Shown here piece after piece: positions 21,964 through 33,195 of a DNA stretch of 64,000 bases. The position numbers and the translations under genes were made by a program. The stretch's first letter is position 1; every line of letters starts with the position of its first letter. Below the pieces are notes generated by a model. That model had not been told where the DNA came from. It saw only the letters and a list, made by a program, of their open reading frames with translations, and made no database searches. The stretch is from Boswellia sacra. Lineage: Eukaryota; Streptophyta; Magnoliopsida; Sapindales; Burseraceae. The DNA lies in contig SNVD02000510.1 in the NCBI GenBank assembly GCA_013180625.2, positions 62,001 to 126,000 on the forward strand, written 5' to 3'.

Positions 21964-23300
21964 TTGATTTTTCAGGTTTTAGATACTTGCCTGAGTTTCC
22001 TGCTGAAATTGCATTGTGTTAGTGGCAAGTGCTTTAACAATGTCCTGGAGAGACATATCTGAGTTTTGTGGAGCTGGTTGTGGTGCTGGTTGTGGTATTG
22101 GTGGTGGTTACGTTTGAAATGGTTGCTACACTCTTGGTTGATTGAAACCTGGTGGTCGGTTTGGTATGGCATTTGGGGTGATTGGTTGACAATTTCCATA
22201 ACTAAAATTAGGGTGATCTCTCCATTCGGTATTATAAGTATTAGAAAAGGGGTCATACCTCTGCCTTGGTTGTCATGGAAATCCACCCATGGCATTGGCT
22301 TGTTTCATCTCACCTTCTTGCAAGGTTGGACACATGTCAGTTGGATGCTCTGTGGTAGAACATATCCCACATGCATAAGATTGTTGCATATTTCCTACAA
22401 CCTTTTTTTTACAAGAGAGGTAAGCTCAGAAAGTTGTTGTTCAATGTTCGGAGTACTTACCTCATTTACTTTCTTTGGTAGTGGTGGTTCAAATCGGCTA
22501 CTGAATTGTTGGGAGTTCGCTACCATGTCGCCAATCAAATGTCTTGCAACTTCCGGTGTTTTATTAACTAGTGCTCCACCACTAGCAGCATCAATCATAC
22601 TCCTATCCATTGATAGGAGACCCTTATAGAAATATTGAATAAGGAGTCCATCACTAATTTGGTGGTGTGGACAGCTAGCACATAACCTTTTAAATCTCTC
22701 CCAATATTCATAAAGTGATTCTCCATTGTGTTGACGAATACCACAAATGTCTTTTCTAATGTTTGTAGTTTTTGAGGTGGGAAAGTATTTCTCCAAAAAG
22801 AGTTTACTTATCTCATTCCACGTGGTGATGGTACCCGGTGGTAGATAGCATAGCCAATCTTTCGTCGAATCTGCTAATGAGAATGGGAAAGCTCTCAATT
22901 TTATTTACTCCTCAGAAATGCCAGTTGGCTTCACACTTAAGCATACCACATGAAATTCTTTGAGGTGTTTGTTAGGATCCTCTCCTACAAAACCATGGAA
23001 TGTAGGCAAGAGATGAATTAGTCCAGATTTAAGTTCAAAATCTACCTCAAGGTTGGTGTTTATGCATAGCGGTTGTTGATCAATAATTGGAGCCGCTAAC
23101 TCCTTAAGAGTCTGATTGTTTTCCACAGCCATTACTTCTGATTCAGATTTGATTGAATTGTAGGAAGATGGAAGGGAAGTATGTCGTGCAAGGTGAAATT
23201 CCAGAGGTGGAGTTGAAATTGACCAACTTAGTCTTAAATTCGAGGATTCAAGAAACTCCTTAATTCGCTTAAGTCGTTGGTCCACTTCTCCCTCGGACAT
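21964..23300 (-). pseudogene. Gypsy B gag
   Basis: It starts at MSEGEVDQRLKRIKEFLES (23300) about 85 bp after the primer site. The conserved segment MAVENNQTLKELAAPIIDQQ is typical of Athila-type gag. Further motifs are FHGFVGEDPNKHLKEF, the capsid-like RAFPFSLADSTKDWLCYLPP and ISKLFLEKYFP, and a zinc knuckle CGICSTTEHPTDMC near 22340. In-frame stops at about 22902 and 22395 and others near 22280 break it. Gag would form the virus-like particle. Confidence 0.85.
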
Positions 23301-23381
23301 AAAAGCCTAAACACAAACAAACAAAAACAAAAATCAGGAATCAACAATAAAAACAAAATAACAAATCGATTAGAAAATCAA

Positions 23382-23399
23382 TCCCCGGTAATGGCGCCA
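23382..23399 (-). promoter_or_regulatory. Primer-binding site of gypsy B
   Basis: The minus strand reads TGGCGCCATTACCGGGGA just after the 5' LTR, complementary with two mismatches to the 3' end of plant tRNA-Asp. Confidence 0.88.
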
Positions 23400-23405
23400 A
23401 AAACT

Positions 23406-24654
23406 TGATGCGTTCGAAACTAGCAAGTATACTAGTCGCACAAGTAATAAAGTGATGAGTAAGATATCGTTCCCACGAGGATTGTTTCTAATTAAATTTG
23501 TTATTTGAAAGCAACAATAGAATAAATGGGGAGGGTTTTGTTGATTGATTAACTAAATGAAATATCAATGCAAATGAAGAATAACACAATGCAAAGTTAA
23601 ATGAAGTGAGAAATAATCAATAAGAGAAACTTGGTTAAGGGATCATTCTCTGCCACAAGATATGAAATTGCGAATCAACTATAGAATTGTCATCCAATTA
23701 TGACATTGAAATTATCAAACCATAGATAACAACAAGCTTTGTTACCCTAATCTTTCCTTACTTTGTCGTTAAATAAAACAAGCTTTTATTTAATCTCTAT
23801 CCATTAAACAACCTAGAACAAGCTCTCTAAATTTAATTCAATGGAAGCAATACGATAAGAAAGATAGGTTGATCTAAACAATAACCACACAGGTTTGGAT
23901 TATTTAACTTAGGTTATATTTTCCAATTGCAATCTCTGATCACAATTTTGCTACTAACGATTAGAAATTCAAGACAATTACGGATCAAGATTTCTACTCT
24001 AGCAATAGACAACAACCAGATTCTATTCAGTTGGCCACCCAAATACAATCAGCAAGCAATCATAAGCACTGAATATGGGAAAATACAAGCAACTTCAATT
24101 AGAGAATCGGATAACAATTTCTTGAACAATCAACTCACAAAAACCATATCAAGGGCTTTGAAATCACCCTCAACCAAATCAGATTTAGTTACACATGTTC
24201 AAACACAATATAATACAACATAGAGAAATTCCATACATGAAAAGGAAAGGAAAACTTAGCAAATCCTTTGAAAATCTCATTCGTAGATGAATCTCCTTAG
24301 GATTGTAGTTCCTCCTCTTTCCAAGCCTCCTTTCTCCCTCAAGAACTCCAAGGGATGAGAGAAATCAAGAGATGCAGCCTCCAATTCGTTCTCCCCCTTC
24401 TTGTTATGAAAATAAAACCCTAAAATATGTTTATATACTCTGCTACAGTAACCTGCTAAAGTGTCCCGAATAATAACATGCTACAGTGATTTGTGGAATT
24501 ACAATTTTGTACTTCTCACACCATTTTGATCATAATTTTCGGTACACTAAATAGATTCATGAACCGTAAATTTCTCTAGAAAATAGACTTCTAGAGCTTT
24601 GCAATGGTATATAACACATCATCTGGTTCATTGTATATCAATACAATTAAATCC
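23406..24654 (-). repeat. 5' LTR of gypsy B, outer end truncated
   Basis: It is very similar to 13932-15351 up to 'aattaaatcc' (24654), after which the partner LTR runs on for about 190 bp to its 'tgtca' end but this copy stops and integrase of element A follows. Confidence 0.88.
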
Positions 24655-25590
24655 AATGATGCCTTGAATCTCATTCTTATTGTTGAAATTTTTTATTGTT
24701 GGGGTATTGATTTCATGTGATCCTCCATCATTTCGTTTTGCTTACATTATTGTCACATTAGATTAAGTCTCAAAATGGGTCGAGGCAATTCCATGTTAGA
24801 ACAATGATTGCAAAACAGTTCTCAAATTTTTAAAAAAGAATATCTTGTGTCAATTTAGAATCCTCGAGCCATTATTAGTGACGGGGGTACGCATTTTTAA
24901 AACAAACCATTTGAAACTTTAATGAAGAAATATGGAATCACCCATAAAGTTTCTATCCTTTATAACCCAAGAACAAGTGAACAAGTTGAATAAGCAAATA
25001 GGGAGATAAAACAAATTTTAGAAAAAAAGGGTTATCAAAACCGCAAATATTGGTCTTTAAGACTTAATGATGTACTTAATTTGGACTTACCGAACTGCTT
25101 TCAAAAACATTACTAGGTACATCTCCTCATAAAGTAGTTATGGGAGACTTTGTCACTTGCCTATAGAACTTGAGCATAAAGCTTACTAGGCCATTAAAAC
25201 ATTTAATACAAACTTGGATAATGCTTGCAAATTACGTAAACACCAACTGAGTGAACTTGAAGAAATCAAGAGTGAGGCTTATGATAATTCCAAGATCTAC
25301 AAAGAAAAAATGAAGGTTTTTTATGACAAATTCATCATTAGAAAATCTTTTGAACCTTTACAAAAAGCTCTTTTGTATGATTCAAGATTGTATTTGTTTC
25401 CTAGTAAATGTTGGTCTCGTCGGATTGAACCTTTTATTGTTAAAAATGTTTTTTTTTTTCTCATGGAGCTATTGAAATTGAGAACCCAAAGATTGGTAGT
25501 GTTTTTAAAGTTAATGGACAACAATTAAAACCATTCTTTAAAAATTTTGATGAAAATGAAGAGTCTATAGCTTTAATCAATCCTTTTTAA
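24655..25590 (+). pseudogene. Gypsy A integrase remnant
   Basis: This is the continuation of element A after the nested element B. Readable segments: WGIDFM, a degraded copy of VSKWVEAIPC, KYGITHKVS-like sequence, then the well kept LEHKAYWAIKTFNTNLDNA, KSEAYDNSKIYKEKMKVF and the C-terminal IIRKSFEPLQKALLYDSRLY, KVNGQQLKPFF. The N-terminal zinc-binding domain and the start of the catalytic core are missing, which fits one deletion that also took the outer end of element B. Multiple stops and frameshifts are present. Confidence 0.85.
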
Positions 25591-25714
25591 GGATTGATTT
25601 TTCTCAATCAATGGCCGGATACGATACTCTGTAGCTTTTAAAGTCGATTTTTCAATTCCCTAAAAATTGTTGCTTATCCTACATTCATTTTCTTTTCTCT
25701 CCTTCTCTTTTCAA

Positions 25715-26262
25715 ATGGACCATTCTCTCAAATCTGCAAATACGTTTTACCACTCTTTCTTAAAATGATTTGCTTAAAATTTACAAAGCATGAGCAAAAA
25801 GACTAAGGTTGTTGATGCACATGGATATTCCTACTGATTTAAGATGGTTAATTGAAGCCAAGCTCTGATTATCTTTATAAGTCACAAGTTGGTTTTGTTT
25901 CTCATATTCCAGGTTTAGGAAGAAGCTCTTACTCCAAAAAGCGAAGAGTAAAAAGACTACAAGTCTGTTACAATTGTGCAAGATGGACTTGTAACCAGCG
26001 ACGCTACTTTTTAGGATTTGTGTCTAACAATTGAGAGTATAAGATTCAATTCATCAAGGATGGACAGGGTAAGGAGTTTTTGGACAATGTCCTATTGACT
26101 CTTGAGATGCATCATTATGGAATTATGCAACGTGAAATCTTGAAACTATGGATCCAATTTTGAGAAGAGCATGCATGCTACAGTCTCAAAAATCTGACTC
26201 AAAATAATCAATTTTGCTAGTCTATAACAAAATTGGATGGAAAGTATATCCCCAACTCATAG
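25715..26262 (+). pseudogene. ORFX, copy A
   Basis: The sequence aligns with 18394-18947 from the start codon (ATGGACCATTC) to the stop (AACTCATAG). The core LGRSSYSKKRRVKRLQVCYN, continuing CARWTCNQRRYFLGF, keeps three Cys in the pattern C-x2-C-x4-C. The last 410 bp read in one frame with three in-frame stops, ending KLDGKYIPNS. It sits between integrase and LOG. The function is unknown; a small zinc-binding, basic protein is the most that can be said. Confidence 0.65.
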
Positions 26263-26600
26263 AAGGTGTTTACGTCATTTCTGGACATAAAACCAGAGGA
26301 AGATGTGAGCCACAACCATAACTACCTTTATATATGCACATGAGTCGTTATTTTTGAATTTTTATGTCTTATTATTGTCATTTTTTATTTTATGTCTTCG
26401 GTTGAATTGTGATGCGTGTTATAATTTTATGTTTATTTCTGCCATTTTTTAATTTCTATGTCTCATTTTCAAACTTTTTGAACAAATAGCCAAGCTACCA
26501 TATATAGTTGTTATCATTGCAATATCTTGTTGCACTCCATAAATATAACATCTCTTATTCTTCGTTTTTACACATATAGTTAGAGACTTGTTTAGACATA

Positions 26601-27245
26601 AAGGGAACCTCAGCTCGTCGAATCCAAAAGATATGTGTATTTTGTGGATCTCGACCTAGAAAAAGTAAAAAGTTTGTAGAAGCGGCAATCTACTTGGTAG
26701 ACTATTAGCTGAGAGAAAGATTCATTTACTTTATGGGCGAGGTAGTATTGGGTTAATGGGGTGTGTGTCCACAGCTGCATTCTTAGGAGCTAGTCAAGTT
26801 TTAGGTGTTATTCCTAGAGCTTTAACTATAGAAAGCATCACTAGGAGAACAATTAAGCAAGAATTAAGGGTCTCATCTATGCATGAACGTATGGCATATA
26901 TACTTCTCAATGCGAACGTCTTTATTGCTTTACCAGGTGGCTTTGGTACTTTGAAAGAAATCTTTCACATTGCCTCTTGGGCCAAGTTGAGTACCCATTA
27001 GAAACCATAGGTTTGTTGAATATTAATAATTTCTTAATCCTTTATTACGTTTTGTTGATGAAGCTGTATAACAGAATTTTATCCCACATTCGGCCCGACG
27101 GATCCTTGTTTCTGCTACTTCTACTGATGAATTAATCGAAAAATTACAAGCAGTTGTTTATGAACCTGACCCAACAATAACTCAAATTAATTGGTTAGTA
27201 GGACACAACAATAAGCACAAATTGGATCTGATACTTTGCTTGTAA
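26601..27245 (+). pseudogene. LOG: LOG-like cytokinin-activating enzyme, copy A
   Basis: Homology to LOG runs for the full length. Visible: KICVFCGSRP near the N-terminus, LGRLLAERKIHLLYGRGSIG (one Gly to Arg in the GGG loop), LMGCVSTAAFLGASQVLGVI, SSMHERMAYI, and an intact nucleotide-binding loop LPGGFGTLKEIFHIASWAK. After a stop in the HQKPIGLLN region the C-terminus is still recognisable in another frame (ARRILVSATSTDELIEKLQ, LDLILCL). Defects are a small indel near 26695, a stop at 26999, another frame change and a stop in the FVDEAV region. Its motif loop is better kept than in copy B, so the two copies decayed independently. No intron interrupts the alignment. Confidence 0.9.
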
Positions 27246-28466
27246 TTTTACTTGCCTTTTGTTTTGTTCACTGCATTTTATTTTACATTTGCTTAAGTGT
27301 CTTTCAAATTGTTTCTTTTGAATGACTAAGCTTCAGGTATTGTCTCCTAAAATTTATCTCTCTACATTTGAACATTGAGGATAATGTTTCAAACTGGTTG
27401 AGGAAGAAAGGATAATAGACATAAATGTCTTTTGTATTTCTTTTTTTTTTTTCATGGTCTAAAAAAAACCTATGGACTAATTCAAAACTAATCTATTAAA
27501 ATGGCGAGTAAGAAGTTGATTTTTAAACTCTTGAGATGCATTCTAGCTAACTTGTTATTATTTATTATTTATTTTTTAATTTTATAACGAGTTTGTCTTA
27601 TTCATTTCTCTTTGAATTATTCAAATCTATGAACTCTAGCAATTTTATCATTTAATAAGTTGTTTGCTCATGTCCTTATTAAGCAAGTATTTTTGAACCT
27701 TTCTTCACATATAAATATACCTTGATGCATGATTGTGGGTTGCCAATTGAAATGTTGCAATATACAAACATTTGAGTTCTTTTGTTTACTCAAGGATAAC
27801 AACTAAAGGAAGGGCAAATTTCCAAAAAGAAAAAAGAAAAAAATAAAAAGGAAATAAATAAATAAGTAATTGTCGATAAGTTTGGTTTCGTAGCCTTTTT
27901 AAATCGAGCAATTAAGCTTGAGGGGTGCTTCAACACCTAATACCCTAAGACCAACTGGTTTGGGAGATACTGGCCCAAAGTTCGTTACGTGGATTAATGA
28001 GAAAGATTAAGGAGATCAAACATTGCACTATCCATAATTTTATGACCAAAAATAAAGCATCGGCAACCTTTAGTCGTTAAGTTCGAAGGAGTGTCTTCAT
28101 ACCTAATGCCCTAAGGCCAAATGGTTTGGGAGTCATTACCCTAAGGCTCATTATATTGGTTAACGATGCAATCTTGCCAAAAAAAAATTATGAATGACCC
28201 CTACCTAAAGATGTTAGCCTTAACAAAATATTAGAATCGATATGGCTTCTTTCTACAAAATCACATAGTCATGTTTTGAATGAACACAAAAAGAATGTTT
28301 ATTAATATCTTGACTGAAATGTATATGAGTCATTAAAAAAAATTTGGCTGAGAGTTTGTTAATTTGGATAGAATCAATGAGGGTAGAATAATGCCCACTT
28401 TAGATGAAAAATTCTATAAATCACTGCTGAATAATAACACTTTAATTGCTAGGGACTAGCAATAAG
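27246..28466 (+). other. 3' untranslated region of gypsy A
   Basis: No gene is seen. It contains 'tttgaacattgaggataatg' (27367), matching the equivalent element B region. Two diverged copies of a ~70-bp segment ('acctaat.ccctaag.ccaa.tggtttgggag') occur near 27930 and 28100. Confidence 0.65.
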
Positions 28467-28480
28467 ATGGTTAGGGAGTG
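28467..28480 (+). other. Polypurine tract of gypsy A
   Basis: 'atggttagggagtg' lies immediately upstream of the 3' LTR. It is interrupted by T residues, so it is a degraded tract. Confidence 0.6.
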
Positions 28481-29948
28481 TAATGAACACTTAAATGTGT
28501 ATGTTTAATAAGAGCTTAATTCATCATATTACACTAATAGTATCATTAAATTTCTCAACTTAAGCATATTTATAGTTTTTGCATCTTTTAAATTAGTTTC
28601 ATTATAATTTCAGTTTTTGATGCAAGTTCGGTAGAATAGGTATAACTTTCTATTTATAGATCAGAATGTCACAAATCTTCATTTGGTGAAAATCTGATTA
28701 AATGTTCTACAAAATTGTATTTCATAAGAATTATGAAATTCGGGCATCTAATGGACCAAAATTGGGCTTGAAGAGAAATCGTTGTAGTTTTGGCCCAACT
28801 TAACTATGCCTCCATATTTTGACCGTATTTCTTGAAATACGTATCCAAATCGTATGATTCAAATTGTCCTCGAAAGTTGAGAGAAATATCTACAATTTTC
28901 ATGAAGACATGTGATCAAAATTATTAATATTTTAGCAACAAAATTGGCGGCCAAAATCGATACATATGATTATCTTATTTGTCAACAATTGCCTCCTTTA
29001 TAATTTCGTAATTTTGTCCCTCAGTTGTGTCTATAAATAGATGAAGTTGTGACCTAAAGAGGCATCTTGGCTCTTGGTTAAGATCTCTTAACATTGTGTT
29101 TTTTCTCTTATATTTCATTAAATTCTCTCTTGTTAAGATGAAAGGGTGAAACCCTTGATATGAGAATAAGGATTCTCTAACCCTTTGATATGTGCTTAAA
29201 AATTATAATTTTGTGTTGTTTATTTATATGTTTTATATTTATTTTCTTAACCAATCTTGACACCACTCGTAAAGTGGAGGTCTTGATCCATTGTGGATAA
29301 TCCTTGGTATATCAAATACTTGGATCCTTTCTAGACATCGTATAATTCTCCCTTAGAGACATAAGTCTAGTTAAGAACTTTGATTCGTTGTAGACGTCTG
29401 ATAATTGGCACATTGGATGCTTGAACTCATTTCCAAGAAGTGGTATAAATATTGATATTAAAATATAATTCATAAAACTAAAATAGGCTTAATTGATATA
29501 ATTTTCGATTATAAGCTCTTTGATATGTGGATTTCAATTGAGTTATAAAAGGGGTTAGTTTATCCTTACTTGATATATAAAGGGTGGATCCCTTAACCTT
29601 AGCTTTCATTATCATTGAGTTATCTTACTTGTGTATTTTAAATATTCTTGTGTATTGCTTATGGACTTGTTCTTTCATTTGCTATGGCAGGTTTCAACAC
29701 CTATTTTCATGGTTGGTTTTACCACCCCTTATTTTTGTTTTACATTTGAATGGTCGATCATACCGCCTACCATCTTTATTTATTTTGATAACACTATTTT
29801 GTTATTTATTTGAATTATTCATATCATATTTGCTTACCCTTGGTTTATACTGCTAAATCCCTTTCCTTGTGGATCGACCCCAGTCTTACTGGGTTTATTA
29901 CTTTGACACTCCTATACTTGGGGGATAATCCTTTTTTTAAATGTGTCA
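28481..29948 (+). repeat. 3' LTR of gypsy A
   Basis: It begins 'taatgaacac' (TG mutated to TA) and ends 'atgtgtca'. It contains the empty CACTA-1 target site at about 28563-28570. A TATA-like 'ctataaatag' occurs at 29031 and the equivalent site in the other LTR at 10539. Confidence 0.88.
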
Positions 29949-29989
29949 TGTACTCTTACATGGTAGGAATTGGGATGTGCAAGCTAATG

Positions 29990-30519
29990 GGGACTATGTT
30001 TAGATGGGTGGAGAAGCTTTCTCAATGTCAATGTCGAGTGAAATATCTTTGTAGGGGTTTGTATAGTTGATATATGAAACGCTTGGTTTAGATCGTCAAA
30101 CGAAGATAAGATTCAGTGCCCAGTATAACCTAGCCTAATACATTAGGCTTGCTCCGATCTGAAGTGAGCGTGACTATAGATTTATAATACGAGATAGATT
30201 AAATCATCCATCATTATACACACCAATATATGTTGAGATTGAGCAACGTCAAAAGTGAACACCGAGACCAACAACCATTAAGCTTGTAAATCATGTTGAA
30301 ACTTCAAAATGGTAGGCACTTTAGCAACTTGAGCAGCATATTTATAGTAATCTTAGAGGTGATGGTCGTATTGGAGGTGATGCTGCTATTAAAGGTGATG
30401 GTATTAAATTACAAATGATGTTTTTACCACCTCGATAGTATAAAAGAAGAATTTGAAGAGGTGTCAAGAGCTAAAGACAGTTATACAGGTGAAGATGTTG
30501 AGAATGAGGGAGACAATGA
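29990..30519 (+). pseudogene. MULE transposase, N-terminal part
   Basis: Read with frameshifts, the sequence gives LIYETLGLDRQTKIRFSAQY, then RFIIRDRLNHPSLYTPIYVE, typical of the PB1-like N-terminal region of plant MULE proteins, followed by an acidic stretch EDVENEGDND. CACTA-2 interrupts the acidic region at 30520. No intact frame exists. Confidence 0.7.
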
Positions 30520-31109
30520 CAGTACAAGAAAGGGAGTTATTTGCTACGGTCATTTATGGCCTTTTTTAAAAATAATCATAAATAGCACATGAACATAACT
30601 ATTTACTGCAATTTTTAAAATTGTCGTCTAAGTGCCTAAAAAATCCGAAATCTATGCCCTAATTCTCACCTTTTCTCATTTTCACTTGTTATTTTCCCTC
30701 TCCTCTTTTTTGATCTTTCCCTCTCGCCTTTTGCCATCTTTCCCTCTCATTATTTTCCTTTCCATTTTTCTACCAAAATCCCAAATCTATTTGCCGTAAT
30801 ACTTCTGGATTCTCAATTGCTTCGTGGTGACAATGTCCTCATTTTGTCAGTCGCTTTGTGGTGACAGTGTTTCAGGTATGCTTCATTCAGTAATGAAAGT
30901 GTTTGAGATCTTTTGGTTTTGGATTGTCAAAATGGGTTATCGGAATTAGCAATCGCTAGGGTGACGTGCCTACTGGGTGGTGTGAAAATGAACAGAGGAA
31001 GGTGTGTACAAAGGAATGTCTACAAAAGGAGATGTGTGTAAATCGGAGAATTTCCCATTACTTTTGCAAAAAGAAAATGTTGATATTTGCTTTTGACTGG
31101 AAATTAAAG

Positions 31110-31370
31110 TCAGCAGTCCGGTAGCGTCCAACTAAGATATTGATTGTTTTGGCATTTAGATACGTATTAAAGTCAAAGGCTGATAGAGCACTTGCAGTTT
31201 TGGAGGATACATGGAATAAGCCAATAGGACCTCGAATTGAGATTAGATTACACGTCAGAGAAGAAGCTGGAGAGTACTTGGAGGAGAGCAAGTTGAAGAT
31301 GTGTAGGAAATTCAATATGATTAAGTACCGAAATTTAACTTTTTTCTTTAGAAGTTTTATTTGCTAATAT
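31110..31370 (+). other. Possible captured exon fragment in CACTA-2
   Basis: An open stretch has unusually protein-like composition for this region: YVLKSKADRALAVLEDTWNK, IGPRIEIRLHVREEAGEYLE and ESKLKMCRKFNMI. I do not recognise the family. It is bordered by non-coding sequence on both sides. It could be a host exon picked up by the element, or part of an unrecognised element gene. Confidence 0.35.
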
Positions 31371-32765
31371 TATCACTTCATTTTTTTGGGCATAAACATG
31401 GGTCTTCCAGTTATTTGATGCTAGAAAGGGAAAATTTCACTAACACATTTTATCATTTATTTGCTTTGTTCTTTAACAATATTTGCTTTTGCTGTACACG
31501 TTCCTTGTTGCTTTGTTCTGTATATCTCTTGAGTTTCTGTTGACTTTGTTTAATATGGAGGATAACAATTCCGAACTTACGACATTAGAGGTTTACTTAT
31601 CCATAATTGTATTTTTTCCTGCCTCTGGAAACCTAATCACTTTTTCTTTATTTAATGTTTCATCTAACTTTTTTTGCCATTCCTTTTGTCATTGTGTTTT
31701 ATCTTGCATTTGGATTGGTTGCATGCTTTAAGCATTTAACAATACTTGGAGATATTTTAGAAAAGAAAGTATGTATAGACTTCAGGTAATCAAATATTGA
31801 AAAATATACAAATAATAATTAGGTATTGATTGATCTATAAGTAATGCTTGGGTCACAAAGGCGAAAGTCGAAACGTAAATAATGGTTATAATTTAAGTTT
31901 TTCTGTAATCATTCTAGTTTATTCCTTTTTCATTAAAGAAAATTTTAATCTAGCAAAAGTTTTAATTTCATTTTGATTGTTTGGTTGTTAAGTTTGATGG
32001 ACAAATTTGGGCTTTCAAAAAGTGATAGTTGGGTTTTAAGATTTTTATGTACGAGCCTGTTTCCTTGCTCATGTCCTATTAGAAGTGTGTGCTTATTTTA
32101 GTTTTATTTTATACGTGGATCGATTTTGTTGGTAGAAGTGATTTTATATGTTTAATCCTGTTTGTGTTTGTGTTTTGATCCGTATATTGGACCTTGTAAT
32201 TATAATATCTACCATAAATTTTTACTAAGCTGCTCTAATTAACTTAGTAATTATTCCATGGTTTTTTTGTGTTAGCTTTGGTATAAAATTTCGTAATTTA
32301 AAGAATTGGATTTTTTTTTTTAATTTCTTACTTATGTACATTGTAGTCAAAGAATTAAATAAATTTCTTAAGGGAGTTTAAACTACATGCAAAATAGTAA
32401 CCCGTCCAGTAACCTTTTCATTGAACAAAACGAGAATAGAAACTACTTTAGGTAATTTTTGGTTAACTTGTAATTAATTGGTTTGTGTTGTCTGAGCTAT
32501 TTCTTTAAACTTGGAAGCTGATTTCATTAAGTTTCTGAAAAATCTGTTTGATTATCTTGGTACTTAGATTTGGTGAGGAGGGGTTGCTTTTCAATTCTTG
32601 TCTAATGTCTTGTTTTGGATAGAGTACGGGAATTTGATGCTTTGGTTGTATTAGCTAAGTACACTAGTATTCACTTGTTCTTCAGTAAAGGGGTAATTAC
32701 GTTTAGAGTGCATCAGATATTTAGTCTTGGAGTGCATTAGATATTTAGTATAGCGATAACATTCT
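31371..32765. other. CACTA-2 interior
   Basis: AT-rich sequence; no gene is recognised. Confidence 0.5.
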
Positions 32766-32789
32766 GGCTAAGAAGCTTGTCATAGATTG

Positions 32790-33195
32790 AGTTATCCAAA
32801 ATCAACCCACTTAACCAAAAACAAAATTAACTATACCAAATCAGAACAAAACCGATCCAACCCACTTAACCAAAAAGAAAATTAACCAAATCAACCCACT
32901 TAACCGTAAAAAAAATTAACCATACCAACCCACTTCACCAAAAACAAAATTAACCATACCAACCCACTTTACCATGAACGAAACAATCAAGCCCACTTAA
33001 CGAAAAACAAAATTAACCATACCAACCCACTTTACCATGAACAAAACCAATCCAACTCAGTTAATCATGAACAAAACAAAACTAGCATACTTAACCAAAA
33101 ACAAACTTAACCATACCAGCCTCACTTTACTACGAAGAAAACTGATCCAATCCACCTACCATGAACAAAAACAAACCAGCCCACTTAATTTTGAA
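32790..33195. repeat. Minisatellite in CACTA-2
   Basis: Degenerate tandem copies of 'ccaacccacttaaccaaaaa' plus 'caaaattaaccata', with a period of about 40-50 bp and nine or so units. A single related piece recurs near 34550. Confidence 0.8.

Larger units (their letters stand above)
13932..24654 (-). mobile_element. Gypsy element B (Athila-type), LOG-carrying, nested in gypsy A
   Basis: Two closely similar LTRs (13932-15351 and 23406-24654) flank an internal region read on the minus strand: primer site, gag, protease, RT, RNase H, ORFX, LOG, polypurine tract. Integrase is missing between RNase H (ends about 19323) and ORFX. The right (5') LTR lacks about 190 bp at its outer end compared with the left LTR and with element C. 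The lost piece and about 600 bp of the host element's integrase were probably removed by one deletion, so no target duplication can be shown with confidence. Confidence 0.88.
5687..29948 (+). mobile_element. Gypsy element A (Athila-type), LOG-carrying
   Basis: Two LTRs (5687-11536, containing a CACTA insertion, and 28481-29948) flank an internal region with a tRNA-Asp-type primer-binding site. The order is protease, RT, RNase H, [element B], integrase, ORFX, LOG, polypurine tract. Flanking 5-mers 'tgtat' (5682-5686) and 'tgtac' (29949-29953) match at 4/5. No gag is recognisable; sequence passes almost directly from the primer site to protease, so gag is deleted. All coding regions are broken. 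Athila-type assignment rests on the primer site, the RT and integrase motifs and the extra ORFs downstream of integrase. Confidence 0.85.

Noticed and set aside
22066..22629. A 187-codon plus-strand frame with tryptophan- and leucine-rich start
   Set aside because: It is antisense to gypsy B gag, whose zinc knuckle and capsid motifs are clear on the minus strand.
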